Assembly (NCBI GenBank): GCA_050742535.1
Contig: JBOGIQ010000005.1
Span: 1-60,673 of the forward strand
DNA from: Gp6-AA40 sp050742535
GTDB taxonomy: Bacteria; Acidobacteriota; Vicinamibacteria; Vicinamibacterales; UBA2999
DNA: 60,673 nucleotides
Reading direction: 5' to 3'
Shown: positions 27,673 through 36,324 of the stretch, piece after piece
How positions within the stretch are numbered: position 1 is the stretch's first letter
Layout of the letters: the number at the start of each line of letters is the position of its first letter
The notes under the pieces: generated by a model
Seen by the model: the letters and a program-made list of their open reading frames with translations, nothing else
What the model was told of the DNA's origin: nothing
Database searches by the model: none
Made by a program: the position numbers and the translations under genes

Positions 27673-29519
27673 CATAGCGCAGTACCGACACGCGGCAACG
27701 GCCCCGCCGGCTTCTCCGGCTCGGGGGTAAAGTCTTCGCCGGGGTTGATGAATCGGTCGCTTTCGAACTTGTACTGCTTGTCGTACAGCTGCCGGTAGCG
27801 CCCGTTCGCCGCGAGGAGGTCGGCGTGCGACCCGCGCTCGACGATCTCGCCTGCCTCGAGCACCAGGATCTGGTCGGCGCTGCGAATCGTCGACAGGCGG
27901 TGCGCAATGACGAACGTGGTCCGGCCCGTTCGCAGGTTACGCAGACCATCCTGAATCATCTGCTCGCTCTCGCTGTCGAGGCTGGAGGTCGCTTCATCCA
28001 GAATCAGAATCCGCGGATCGGCCAGGATGGCGCGGGCAATCGAGACGCGCTGCCGCTGTCCGCCCGACAGCTTGATCCCGCGTTCGCCAACGACCGTTTC
28101 GTACCCCTTCGGGAACTGAGTGATGAACTCGTCGCAATGGGCGACGCGACAGGCGTGCTTGATCTCGTCGAGCGTGGCTCCCGGCCGGGCGTAGCCGACG
28201 TTCTCGGCAATGGTCCCGTCGAAGAGGAAGTTCTCCTGGAGGACCGACGCCAGCTGATGCCGGTAATCGAACAGGCGCATCGACTCCAGATCCTCGCCGT
28301 CAACCAGGACGCGTCCGCGCGTCGGCCGGTTGAACGCCATCACGAGGCTGATCAGCGTGCTCTTGCCCGAGCCGCTGGAGCCGACGAGCGCCGTCGTCGT
28401 TCCCGCCTGGGCGTCGAACGAGACGCCGCGCAGGACGGGCTGTCCGGGGGTGTACTCGAACCACACGCCGTCGAAGGCGACGTCGCCGCGAATGCGGCCC
28501 GGCTGTCTCCGCTGGGCATCCTCGTCCAGCTCGGTCGGCATGTCGAGGATTTCGCGAATGCGATCGAGGCCGGCAAAGGCCTCGGTGATCTGCGTCCCGA
28601 TCGAGGCGATCGAGACGAGTGGCGCCGCGACGACGCCGATGAGGAAGATGTAGCTGACGAGCTCGCCGAGCGTCATCTCACCGGCGATGACCGCACGGCC
28701 GCCGAGCCAGATCATCAGCACGGCAATGATGCCAACGATGAACGTGCTCCCCGCCGTCGTCGCCGACACGCCGGTCATCGATTTGGCAATGTTGCGGAAC
28801 AGCCGGTGCGCGCCCTTCGTGAAGACGATCTCCTCGCGCTTCTCCGCCGTGTACGACTTGACGACGCGGATGCCGCCCAGCGCTTCGGTGAGGCGGCCGG
28901 TCACCTCGGCGTTGATCTTCCCGCGCTCCCGGAACAGCGGCCGCAGCGTGCGGAAGGCGTAGGCCATCCCGAGGCCGAACGCGGCGAGCACGACGATGGT
29001 GATGGCCGTCAGGCGCCAGTTCAGGAAGATCAGCAGGCCGAGGCCGAGGGCCGCGCTGACGAAGCCGCCGACGAGCTGCACGAGACCGGTGCCGACGAGA
29101 TTGCGGATGCCTTCGGCGTCGCTCATGATGCGCGAGATCAGCACTCCGGTCTGCGTGGAATCGAAGTAGCGGACCGGCAGCCGCATGACGTGCGCCTGCA
29201 CACGCTTGCGCATGTCGGTAATCGCACGCTGCGCGGCGACGCCGAGAATCTGCGACAGCACGAACGACGTCACCGCCTGGACGGCCGTCGCGGCGAGCAC
29301 GATCAGGACGATGGGGGTCAGCAGCTCGACGCGCTTTTTCGTGACCACTTCGTCGATGAGGAACTGCGGGGCCAGCGGCGCGACCATGCTGGCGAGGCGG
29401 CTGACGAGCATCAGCGAGAGGCCGAGCCCCAACCGGCGCCGGTGCGTCCAGACCAGCTCGCGCGCTTCGCGCCAGGCGGCGGACGCGCTGACTTTCTTCT
29501 TGGGCTCGGGGTTGCTCAC
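27672..29519 (-). CDS. ABC exporter, fused membrane and ATPase domains
   Basis: About 615 aa from GTG 29519 (VSNPEPKKKVSAS); an ATG at 29591 would add 24 residues that overlap the apaG control region. Six membrane helices lie in residues about 35-325 (LGLGLSLMLVSRLASMVAPL onward). The ATPase domain has Walker A GSSGSGKST, signature LSGGQRQRVSIARA, Walker B ILILDEATSSLD and the H-loop VIAHRLST. It is a half-transporter acting as homodimer in the inner membrane, of the MsbA/lipid and drug exporter class. The substrate is not evident. It is the first gene of the minus-strand series down to 21049. Confidence 0.92.
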   Translation of the reverse strand: MSNPEPKKKVSASAAWREARELVWTHRRRLGLGLSLMLVSRLASMVAPLAPQFLIDEVVTKKRVELLTPIVLIVLAATAVQAVTSFVLSQILGVAAQRAITDMRKRVQAHVMRLPVRYFDSTQTGVLISRIMSDAEGIRNLVGTGLVQLVGGFVSAALGLGLLIFLNWRLTAITIVVLAAFGLGMAYAFRTLRPLFRERGKINAEVTGRLTEALGGIRVVKSYTAEKREEIVFTKGAHRLFRNIAKSMTGVSATTAGSTFIVGIIAVLMIWLGGRAVIAGEMTLGELVSYIFLIGVVAAPLVSIASIGTQITEAFAGLDRIREILDMPTELDEDAQRRQPGRIRGDVAFDGVWFEYTPGQPVLRGVSFDAQAGTTTALVGSSGSGKSTLISLVMAFNRPTRGRVLVDGEDLESMRLFDYRHQLASVLQENFLFDGTIAENVGYARPGATLDEIKHACRVAHCDEFITQFPKGYETVVGERGIKLSGGQRQRVSIARAILADPRILILDEATSSLDSESEQMIQDGLRNLRTGRTTFVIAHRLSTIRSADQILVLEAGEIVERGSHADLLAANGRYRQLYDKQYKFESDRFINPGEDFTPEPEKPAGPLPRVGTAL

Positions 29520-29612
29520 CGGAACGTGAACTGTACTACGCCGGCCGTGCTCGCCGGTTCCCCGGAGGCCGAAGCTCAGATGCCGCGCCATGCCATAATG
29601 TCGATCGCGTTC

Positions 29613-30068
29613 ATGAGTGACCTGAAACGACCGCGCACCGACACGGCCGAACGAACGGAAACCCGGCCGCGCGGGCCGCGAACGGCCAGTTCGACGACGA
29701 CACGCGGCATCCGCATCGAAGTCCGCAGCGAGTTCCTGCCCGAACGCAGCTCGCCGAGAGACGGATCGTACTTGTTCCAGTACGACGTGCGCATCTCCAA
29801 TGTCGGTTCAGAGACGGCCCAGCTCATTTCCCGCGAATGGATCATCACCAACGCCGACGGCGAGGTGGAGCGCGTGAAGGGACCAGGGGTCATTGGCGAA
29901 CAGCCGGTGCTGCAGCCGGGCAGCTCGTTCGAATACACGAGCTACTGCCCGCTGAAGACGGCGGTCGGCTCGATGCAGGGAAGCTATCAGATGGTGACGG
30001 CCAACGGCGAGCGGTTCGACGCCGCCATCGCAGCGTTCACGCTCGCCGTCCCGAATGCGTTGAACTGA
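29613..30068 (+). CDS. apaG: ApaG-domain protein
   Basis: 151 aa from ATG 29613 (an ATG at 29598 is also in frame). The ApaG/DUF525 domain covers residues about 35-148: TRGIRIEVRSEFLPERSSP, YLFQYDVRISNVGSETAQLISREWIIT, GPGVIGEQPVLQPGSSFEYTSYCPL and MQGSYQMV. The basic, T/R-rich first 30 residues are longer than in standard ApaG (about 125 aa). ApaG is a fibronectin-like fold linked to magnesium/cobalt resistance phenotypes without known biochemistry. It stands divergent from the ABC exporter with fewer than 100 bp between starts. Confidence 0.9.
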   Translation: MSDLKRPRTDTAERTETRPRGPRTASSTTTRGIRIEVRSEFLPERSSPRDGSYLFQYDVRISNVGSETAQLISREWIITNADGEVERVKGPGVIGEQPVLQPGSSFEYTSYCPLKTAVGSMQGSYQMVTANGERFDAAIAAFTLAVPNALN

Positions 30069-30070
30069 TA

Positions 30071-30114
30071 TCCGCCTGAAGGCGGACTCCACGTAGAGTC
30101 CGGCTTCAGCCGGA
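30071..30114. terminator. Paired REP-like hairpins between convergent genes
   Basis: TCCGCC-TGAA-GGCGGA at 30071-30086 and TCCGGC-TTCA-GCCGGA at 30099-30114 fill the 46 bp between the apaG stop and the STAS gene stop. The position suits a bidirectional terminator, but there is no T-tract. The same pair occurs in reverse order at 49136-49172, also between convergent genes. Confidence 0.6.
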
Positions 30115-30456
30115 TTACGAAAAGCTCGCCAGCGCTTCTTTCTCGCTCTCGTAGGAATCGAACACCGTCACCAGCTTCGTCACCACCAGCAGATCCTTCA
30201 GCTTCTTGGTGGTATTCGCCAGCCGCAGCGCTCCGCCCTGGTTCTTCGTCGTCGCGTGAATCTGTACGAGCTGACCGAGCCCGGCGCTGTCCACGTACGC
30301 CACGCCGCCGAGATCGAGCACGATCTTTTTCTGCCCCTGCTGCAGGAGGCTCTGAATCTTGTCTTTCAGAAGGACGTCACCGCCCTGATTCAACGTGATA
30401 TCCCCGGTGATGTGGACGACCGTTATGTCGCCCGCCATCTTCTGGTCGATCTGCAT
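30115..30456 (-). CDS. STAS-domain anti-sigma factor antagonist-like
   Basis: 113 aa, a single STAS domain. Serine 57 in VAYVDSAGLGQLVQIH is at the phosphorylation position of SpoIIAA/RsbV proteins. Upstream are VVHITGDITLNQGG and KKIVLDLGG, both typical. In partner switching the unphosphorylated form frees a sigma factor or other target by binding a kinase/anti-sigma. The phosphatase expected to act on S57 is encoded just upstream (30623-32245). No RsbW-type kinase is in the window, so the partner is elsewhere. Confidence 0.9.
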   Translation of the reverse strand: MQIDQKMAGDITVVHITGDITLNQGGDVLLKDKIQSLLQQGQKKIVLDLGGVAYVDSAGLGQLVQIHATTKNQGGALRLANTTKKLKDLLVVTKLVTVFDSYESEKEALASFS

Positions 30457-30516
30457 TCCGTCCTCCTGCCCTGTCGCGCCGTCCGGGCGCGATGCCCCGC
30501 GATTCTATAACGTAGT

Positions 30517-30602
30517 GTCCGCCTTCAGGCGGACCCCAAAATCGTTTCGACACCAGGCTTGCTATTTGGCTCCGCTTCCGTGGCGAGCCTGAAAGGCTCG
30601 CC
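30517..30602. repeat. Two REP-like hairpins between STAS and phosphatase genes
   Basis: 30517-30534 is GTCCGCC-TTCA-GGCGGAC. 30582-30602 is GGCGAGCCT-GAA-AGGCTCGCC. They occupy the 166-bp gap between the phosphatase stop and the STAS gene start, where a processing or attenuation role is conceivable. Confidence 0.8.
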
Positions 30603-30622
30603 CCACGGTTGCGAAAAAAGCG

Positions 30623-32245
30623 TCAGTGGGGCTGTCCCCGATAGCGCAGCACCAGGCCGGTGATGTCGTCGCCCTGCGGCGTTCCCTGCGAAAAGCGCCG
30701 GACGGCCTCGAACAGCCGCTCGAGGACGGCCTCGGGCTTTCCGCCGTGGCACCCGCTCATCGCCTCGATCAATCGTTCACGCCCGAACTCGTCCCCGGCG
30801 GCATTTCGCGCCTCGGTCACACCGTCGCTGCAAATCACGACGAGGTCTCCAGGGTCGAGGGTGACGCTGTCGAATTCGTAGGTCGCACCCGGGAGCAGAC
30901 CAAGCACCGGGCCTCCGGCTTCGAGCCACGAAATGCCATCGTCGCGCTTGAGCACCAGCGGCGGCTCCTGGCCACCGTTGGAGTAGCTCAGATGCCCGGT
31001 CACGTCGATGACGCCGTGGAACATCGTCGCGAAGCGCGCTTCGATGGCACGGCGCAGGAGCGCGTTATTGACGCGGGTCAAGGTATCGGCCGGATCGCTG
31101 CTTACCGGCGCCTGGGCGATGAAGTTGCTCTGCACGGCGGCAGCGAGCAGCGCCGCCGGAGCGCCCTTCCCGGCCACGTCGCCAAGGCCGAAGCCGAAGC
31201 CACGCGAGCCGAGGTCGAGATAGTCGAAGAAGTCGCCGCCAACGGTGCGGCACGGCACCGAGGACGCGGCGAGATCCACGAACGACGTTTCGAAGGATCC
31301 GGTCGGCAGCAGCGCCTGCTGGATCTGCGCGGCGACGAGCAGGTCGCGCTCGATGCGCGCCTTCTCGGCGGCTTCGGCGTAAAGGCGGGCGCTTTCGATC
31401 GCCAGCGCGGCCTGGGTGGCGAACGCTTCCAGCGACGAACGCGTCTGCTGCGACAGGATCGTGCTCCGTTCGCGGCCGTCGAGATACAACACGCCGATCA
31501 CCCGCGGCACAATGCCCTGGTCAGCCGACGCGACCATCGGACTGACGCTCAGCGGCACACACAGGACGTGACGGATGCCGATGGCAATCGTGCCGTCGTG
31601 CAGGCCGGCGAGGCTCCCTTCCATCAGGTCGCCGACGATGCGGCTTTCGCCGGTCTGGAAGACCTCACGCGGAATCTTCGCGCTGGTCGTGAACGACGTG
31701 CCGGGGAGCGTGATCTTGCCCTTGCCCCGCGCCGTCTTGAACTCCAGTTCCCCGTCCGGCCGTGCCAGCATGATGAAGCCGCGCTCGGCCTTGGTGACGT
31801 CGATCGCCGAGTCGAGCACCAGCGTCAGCACCTCTTCGAGCACGCGGCCGGACCCCAGCGCGCGCAGGCCGTTGAGAATCGCCGCCATCTGCCGCAGGTC
31901 CGCATCGGAGCCGATCTCGCGCAAGCCGGAGATGTGCGTGGAGGAGCTGGCCTCCGTCATGAACACCAGCTCGATGGCGTCGGTGCGGCCCAGACGGATG
32001 CGATCGCCGTGCTCGAGCGCGCGTTCGGTGATCTGCTCGCCGTTGACGAACGTGCCGTACCGCGAGCCGCGATCCCGCAGCAGGAACCGCGCGCCGTCCT
32101 GGGCGATCTCGGCGTGTTCGCGCGAGACGTCGGCGTTGACGAGCTGCAGATCCGCCGCAGTACGGCGGCCGATCAGGAAGATTGCCTTGTCGACGGGGAC
32201 GATGCGACGGCCGCTGCTGTCGGTAACCTGCAGACGCGCGTCCAT
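30623..32245 (-). CDS. FHA-GAF-PP2C (SpoIIE/RsbU-type) phosphatase
   Basis: 540 aa from ATG 32245 (MDARLQVTDSSG). Domains are: FHA, residues about 22-95 (FLIGRRTAADLQLVNADVSREH and GSRYGTFVNGEQI, binding phosphothreonine); GAF, about 130-300; and SpoIIE-type PP2C phosphatase, about 330-535, with metal aspartates in VGGDFFDYLDL, GDVAGKGAPAALLAA, ICSDGVTEARN and GDDITGLVLRY. It would dephosphorylate a STAS protein, most likely the one at 30115-30456. The FHA and GAF domains give a phosphopeptide and a small-ligand input. The start overlaps the SnoaL-like stop as TGATG. It is a cytoplasmic sensor, with no membrane segment. Confidence 0.93.
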   Translation of the reverse strand: MDARLQVTDSSGRRIVPVDKAIFLIGRRTAADLQLVNADVSREHAEIAQDGARFLLRDRGSRYGTFVNGEQITERALEHGDRIRLGRTDAIELVFMTEASSSTHISGLREIGSDADLRQMAAILNGLRALGSGRVLEEVLTLVLDSAIDVTKAERGFIMLARPDGELEFKTARGKGKITLPGTSFTTSAKIPREVFQTGESRIVGDLMEGSLAGLHDGTIAIGIRHVLCVPLSVSPMVASADQGIVPRVIGVLYLDGRERSTILSQQTRSSLEAFATQAALAIESARLYAEAAEKARIERDLLVAAQIQQALLPTGSFETSFVDLAASSVPCRTVGGDFFDYLDLGSRGFGFGLGDVAGKGAPAALLAAAVQSNFIAQAPVSSDPADTLTRVNNALLRRAIEARFATMFHGVIDVTGHLSYSNGGQEPPLVLKRDDGISWLEAGGPVLGLLPGATYEFDSVTLDPGDLVVICSDGVTEARNAAGDEFGRERLIEAMSGCHGGKPEAVLERLFEAVRRFSQGTPQGDDITGLVLRYRGQPH

Positions 32246-32670
32246 CAGACCGGTTTCGCCTTGAGCAGGCCGACCTGGATCAGCAGGCCGGTGAAATCGT
32301 AGACACGGCGCTCGGCGGCGATGCGTCCGTCGCGAAACGTGTGAAAGAGCCCGCAGCGGAACGTCACCTTGCGGCGCGTCGGCGTCATCCCCATGAACCC
32401 GCCGTTGTCCGTGCCGGTCACGCGCACCATCTGTGCGGCGGTGTCCCCGTCGATGAGCAGCATCTCCTGCTGGAGCTTGAAATCGGGGAATGCCGCGAAA
32501 TAGGTCTCGTACACCCTCTCGATCGCCTCGCGGCCGCTCGCCGAGCCCCCCGCCAGCGGACTCTCCACGGTCGCGTCCTCCGTATAGTCGGCGGCGAGGG
32601 CGACGGCGTCGAGCCGATCCCACGCCTGCTGACGCCGCCCAAAGAACGCGGTGATCTCCTCGTGGGTCAT
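32245..32670 (-). CDS. SnoaL/NTF2-like protein
   Basis: 141 aa with the cone-shaped NTF2 fold of SnoaL-like polyketide-cyclase relatives: MTHEEITAFFGRRQQAWDRLD helix, LAADYTEDATVESPLAGG, GREAIERVYETYFAAFPDFKLQQEMLLIDGD and RRKVTFRCGLFHTFRDGRIAAERRVYDFTGLL. Such ester-cyclase-like proteins have very varied roles and no substrate is evident. It overlaps the phosphatase start by one base and follows the 131-aa unknown by 12 nt, so it is part of the same transcript. Confidence 0.8.
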   Translation of the reverse strand: MTHEEITAFFGRRQQAWDRLDAVALAADYTEDATVESPLAGGSASGREAIERVYETYFAAFPDFKLQQEMLLIDGDTAAQMVRVTGTDNGGFMGMTPTRRKVTFRCGLFHTFRDGRIAAERRVYDFTGLLIQVGLLKAKPV

Positions 32671-32682
32671 CCTTCGCTCGTC

Positions 32683-33078
32683 CTAATGCGGGCGGACCGG
32701 AGCGGTGTCGTCGCGGCGGACAATCGACCGCACCGCAGTCGTCACGATCCGCCGGCCCTCGGCGACGATTTCCATGCGCAGACCGACGCCGATCCAGCCG
32801 ATTTTGAGCAGGTTCCCGCCGACGCTCGATCCCTCGACGTGCGCACGCGTCGGATCCGGGAAGAACGCTCCCCCCTGGATGACGATGTCCGCCTCGTGCG
32901 AGACGACGATCCGGTAGGAGGTGTTGCGCGTCTGCACCGTCAGCTCGGTCAGCGGCTCGAGCCGGCGAAGCGCCACGCCGGGCCCGCTCGTCGCGGCGGC
33001 AAAACCGTCAAGCGTGGCGGCTTCGGTGGGGACCGTGCGGTCCAGCAGCGGACGGATGACGCTTGAATCCGAGGACAT
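32683..33078 (-). CDS. Conserved protein of unknown function
   Basis: 131 aa, soluble and rich in beta strands, with no recognised domain. Visible features are VRRLEPLTELTVQ-type strands, TRNTSYRIVV, a glycine-rich turn IVIQGGAFFPDPTRAHVEGSSVGG and a C-terminal RIVTTAVRSIVRRDD. The region from TRNTSYR to the end looks like a small barrel with a possible ligand turn at QGGAFF. It opens the operon with the SnoaL-like protein, FHA-GAF phosphatase and STAS protein, so a link to that signalling unit is possible but unproven. Confidence 0.65.
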   Translation of the reverse strand: MSSDSSVIRPLLDRTVPTEAATLDGFAAATSGPGVALRRLEPLTELTVQTRNTSYRIVVSHEADIVIQGGAFFPDPTRAHVEGSSVGGNLLKIGWIGVGLRMEIVAEGRRIVTTAVRSIVRRDDTAPVRPH

Positions 33079-33168
33079 CAGCGAATCAGGCGGCGATTAT
33101 ACGCCGCGCCGTGCACCTCAGCGGCGGATCGGCGCGACACGCCGCCCGCTTTCACGCAGCGGAAGCTG

Positions 33169-35874
33169 TCACTCGAAACGCAGCGCTTCGAGCGGGCTGA
33201 CGCGCGCCGCGCGGCGGGCGGGCAGCCAGCATGCGACGACGGTGATGCCAATCAACGTCAACGCGGTTGCCAGGAACACTTTCGGGTCACGGGGACTGAC
33301 CTGGAAAAGCAAGGATTCGATGAAGCGGCTGCCGGCCACCCCACTCGTTACGCCGACAACGACCCCTATGACGGCGACCAGCGCGCCCTGCCGTACAACC
33401 TCGGTTGCGACGCTGCCGGGGGTGGCGCCAAGGGCAAGACGAACGCCGATCTCGCGAGTGCGCTGCGTCACGATGTAGGACATGACCCCGTAGATGCCGA
33501 CCAGACCAAGCACCAGGGAAACGGACGCCGCAATCGCGAGCAGTACCATCGTGAACGCCATCTGTGCCGAAGCTCGGTCGAGAACGTCGCCCAGCGTTTT
33601 GACATCTGCCAGCGGCAGGTTCGCGTCGACCGTATCGATCGCGCGTCGAACAGAAGGGAAGAGGGAAAGTGGTGGCGTGGTCGACCGAACGACGTAAGTC
33701 ATGACCGAGATGTCGGGACCTGTTGACACGAGATCAGTCGGCGGCATCCCAGGGCCGCCGGCGATCGACATCGGCATGAAAAGCTTCGGGGCAGGTGTGC
33801 TCTCGTTCAGCGCCCTCGTCGTCGTGTTTGCGACCAGGCCCACGACAGTGAGCCAGGCGTCTGATCGCCCGAATGACACCCGCCGGCCGATTGGATCCGC
33901 ATTCGGAAAATATGCACTCGCGAGCGCGCTGTTGATCACTGCAACCCGCTCGCGCTGCTCCACGTCGCGACGATCGATTCCCCGCCCCTTCAGCAGACGC
34001 ATGCCCATGGTCTCCACGTAACCGTGCGCAACCGCCCGGAACGAGACAATCGGCGGGATCGTCCCCGGCGGTTCGACGCGACCCTCCGCTCGCATCGTGT
34101 TCCCCATGCATCCACCGGCAAGTGGCAGACACGTCGATGCGGAGACCGCGATGACCCCGGGAATCTCCTTCATCCGGTCGAGCATCGTCTGATGTGCGGT
34201 GGCGGCGGCATTACGGCTGGTGTATTCGGTTTGCGGCAATCCGATGCGAAATGTCAGCGCGGAGGCGCTGTCGAACCCGGGATCGACGGCCAGCAGATTC
34301 TGAAAGCTGCGCACCATCAGGGCGGATGCCAGCAGGAGCACCAGAGCCAGCGCAACCTGCCCGCCCATCAACAGGCGGCGTGTGCGATGGCGGCTGCGGC
34401 TCGCGGTATTGCCGCGCCCGCCGTCATGCAACATCGCCGCAAACGGCACGCGGTGGAGGAGTGGGAGCGCGCCGAACACGAGGCCGGCCGCCGTGCTCAG
34501 CACGAGCGTGAAGGCCGCTCCGGCCGGATCGAGACGGACCTCGTCAAGCCGCGGCAGGTTCGGTGGACCGAGAGTCACGAGGAGGCGCACGCCGCTCCAC
34601 GCCAGCGCTAACCCGATCATCCCCCCGACAACTGCGAGCAGCGTGCTCTCGGTCAGCAGCTGACCGGCGATCCGCATCCGCCCTGCGCCGAGGGCGCGGC
34701 GAACCGCCACTTCGCGTTGCCGCGCTTCAGAGCGGACCATGAACAGGTTGCCCACATTCACGCACGCGATCAGCAGTACGAGGCCGACAGAGGCCAGCAG
34801 GATCCAGAGGACGCGCGTGACACTGCCGATGGTCGCCTCTTTCAGCGTGATCGGCACCGATATCAGCCCTCCAGCCGTGACGAGCCCGACTGCGAAAGGG
34901 TCGCCAGGGTAGACCTGCGGCAGATCGCCGATCAAACGAGTGAGTTCGGCGCGCGCGGCGTCCACTGTCATTCCGTCCCGCAGCCGCGCCACGCCAAAAT
35001 GCGTGAGAATCCCAAATCCGGCCGCCCGTGAAAGCTGGTCAGCCACCCACACCTCGACCCGCACGGAAGAATGAGGAAACGCAAACGACGGTGGCATCAC
35101 GCCGATGACCTGCGTCGCGACACCGCCAAGCGTAATGAACTCGCCGACGATGTTCGGGTCGCCGCCGTACCGGCGCTGCCACAGTCCATGCGACAAGAGA
35201 GCAACCTGAGGAGCACCTGGTGCCGCCTCTGTATCCGTAAACCAGCGGCCACGAGCTGGAGAAACCCGCAGCACGGATGCGAGAGAGGGAGTGGTGTAGG
35301 CGATGGGCACGCGCTCGGGGACGCCGTGACCGGTGATCGTCATCTCGGCCGGCCGATATAACGCCAGGGCCGCCAGAGTCCGCGCTCGATCGGCGTAGTG
35401 AAAGTAGAGTCCCGGCGGTATTGAGGTGAACCGGGGAACCTTCTGCCGGGGCACGCTGTGATCCAGTGTGATCACCCGGTCGGAATCCGGGTACGGCATT
35501 GGGTTCAGCACGACATGCTGGACCACTGTGAAGATCGACGCGGTTGCACCGACGGCGAGCGCAAGCGTGATGGCGGCGACGGCCGTAAAGCCGGAAGTCC
35601 TGCGCAGCGCGCGCACCGCGTATCGGAGATCGCGCCAAAGGGTCTCGACGACCGGCGTGCGGATCTCGTCGCGCACGCGTTCCTTGGAACTTTCCGCGCC
35701 TCCAAACGTGATCAGTGCCTGGCGCCGAGCGTCGTCGGGAGACAGGCCGGCGCGAATGTTTTTCTCGGTCTGCTGATCGATGTGGAATCGAATCTCGTCG
35801 CGAAGGCCCGCCTCCAGCTCGTCGCGCTTCCGCAGCGAGCGAAGGGTCCGCCAGATCTCCATCACACTGCGCAT
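33169..35874 (-). CDS. ADOP-type permease (MacB/FtsX-like, no ATPase)
   Basis: 901 aa. An N-terminal prefix domain of about 80 residues (MEIWRTLRSLRKRDELEAGLRDE, LSPDDARRQALITFGG) is followed by a first membrane segment (FTAVAAITLALAVGATASIFTVV), a large periplasmic MacB-like domain, three FtsX helices around residues 365-470, a second periplasmic domain, and three C-terminal helices ending LLFQVSPRDPKVFLATA...RRAARVSPLEALRFE. This duplicated MacB-like permease with the prefix domain is the acidobacterial ADOP family, almost always paired with a PadR regulator, as here 12 nt upstream. The ATPase must come from elsewhere. The substrate is unknown. Confidence 0.92.
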   Translation of the reverse strand: MRSVMEIWRTLRSLRKRDELEAGLRDEIRFHIDQQTEKNIRAGLSPDDARRQALITFGGAESSKERVRDEIRTPVVETLWRDLRYAVRALRRTSGFTAVAAITLALAVGATASIFTVVQHVVLNPMPYPDSDRVITLDHSVPRQKVPRFTSIPPGLYFHYADRARTLAALALYRPAEMTITGHGVPERVPIAYTTPSLASVLRVSPARGRWFTDTEAAPGAPQVALLSHGLWQRRYGGDPNIVGEFITLGGVATQVIGVMPPSFAFPHSSVRVEVWVADQLSRAAGFGILTHFGVARLRDGMTVDAARAELTRLIGDLPQVYPGDPFAVGLVTAGGLISVPITLKEATIGSVTRVLWILLASVGLVLLIACVNVGNLFMVRSEARQREVAVRRALGAGRMRIAGQLLTESTLLAVVGGMIGLALAWSGVRLLVTLGPPNLPRLDEVRLDPAGAAFTLVLSTAAGLVFGALPLLHRVPFAAMLHDGGRGNTASRSRHRTRRLLMGGQVALALVLLLASALMVRSFQNLLAVDPGFDSASALTFRIGLPQTEYTSRNAAATAHQTMLDRMKEIPGVIAVSASTCLPLAGGCMGNTMRAEGRVEPPGTIPPIVSFRAVAHGYVETMGMRLLKGRGIDRRDVEQRERVAVINSALASAYFPNADPIGRRVSFGRSDAWLTVVGLVANTTTRALNESTPAPKLFMPMSIAGGPGMPPTDLVSTGPDISVMTYVVRSTTPPLSLFPSVRRAIDTVDANLPLADVKTLGDVLDRASAQMAFTMVLLAIAASVSLVLGLVGIYGVMSYIVTQRTREIGVRLALGATPGSVATEVVRQGALVAVIGVVVGVTSGVAGSRFIESLLFQVSPRDPKVFLATALTLIGITVVACWLPARRAARVSPLEALRFE

Positions 35875-35886
35875 GGGCGTCCTCCG

Positions 35887-36225
35887 CTACTCGACGGCGG
35901 CCTCGAGCACCAGGTCGATGGCGCGTGTCATCCGGCGCCAGTGCGCGAGTTCCTCGGTCAGCTGACGGCGTCCCTTCGGCGTGAGGGAGTAATACCGCGC
36001 GCGCCGATTGTTCTCGGTCACCCGCCAGTCGGAATGAATGAACCCCTGGCGTTCGAGGCGATAGAGCGCCGGGTACAGCGTGCCCTGCCCGAGCTGCAGC
36101 ACGCGCTCGGACCACTGCTCAATGCGTTCCGTGATGCCCCAGCCGTGCATCGGCTCGAGTTGGAGCGCCCGCAGAACGAGCATGTCGAGCGTCCCCTGCA
36201 GCACATCGCCCTTTTCCTTCGGCAT
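35887..36225 (-). CDS. PadR-family transcriptional regulator
   Basis: 112 aa, a winged-helix repressor: GTLDMLVLRALQLEPMHGWGI is the first helix pair, QGTLYPALYRLERQGFI the recognition helix, and the wing WRVTENNRRARYYSLTPKGRRQL. A short C-terminal dimer helix follows, typical of PadR subfamily 2. It is 12 nt upstream of the ADOP permease, which it presumably controls along with itself. A perfect 8-bp inverted repeat lies in its promoter region at 36245-36273. The ATG at 36225 is preceded by GGGAGCCC, an acceptable ribosome site. Confidence 0.93.
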   Translation of the reverse strand: MPKEKGDVLQGTLDMLVLRALQLEPMHGWGITERIEQWSERVLQLGQGTLYPALYRLERQGFIHSDWRVTENNRRARYYSLTPKGRRQLTEELAHWRRMTRAIDLVLEAAVE

Positions 36226-36244
36226 GTGGGCTCCCTTCGATAAA

Positions 36245-36273
36245 CGAAAGGAGGCTATCAGTTGTTCCTTTCG
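36245..36273 (-). promoter_or_regulatory. Candidate PadR operator and promoter
   Basis: CGAAAGGA (36245-36252) and TCCTTTCG (36266-36273) are perfect inverted copies 13 bp apart, ending 20 bp before the padR start. On the minus strand a TTGACG (36281-36276) is followed 18 bp later by TAGCCT (36257-36252), a possible -35/-10 pair whose -10 overlaps one arm. Binding there would block transcription. The operator is inferred from symmetry and position only. Confidence 0.5.
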
Positions 36274-36324
36274 AACGTCAAGGGAAGGACGACGAGACGT
36301 CTCACGCCGGCGCCAGGCCGCGTG

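Noticed and set aside
30071..30114. Classical rho-independent terminators
   Set aside because: Hairpins are strong but lack U-tracts, and identical ones occur inside genes; a terminator role is possible from position only.
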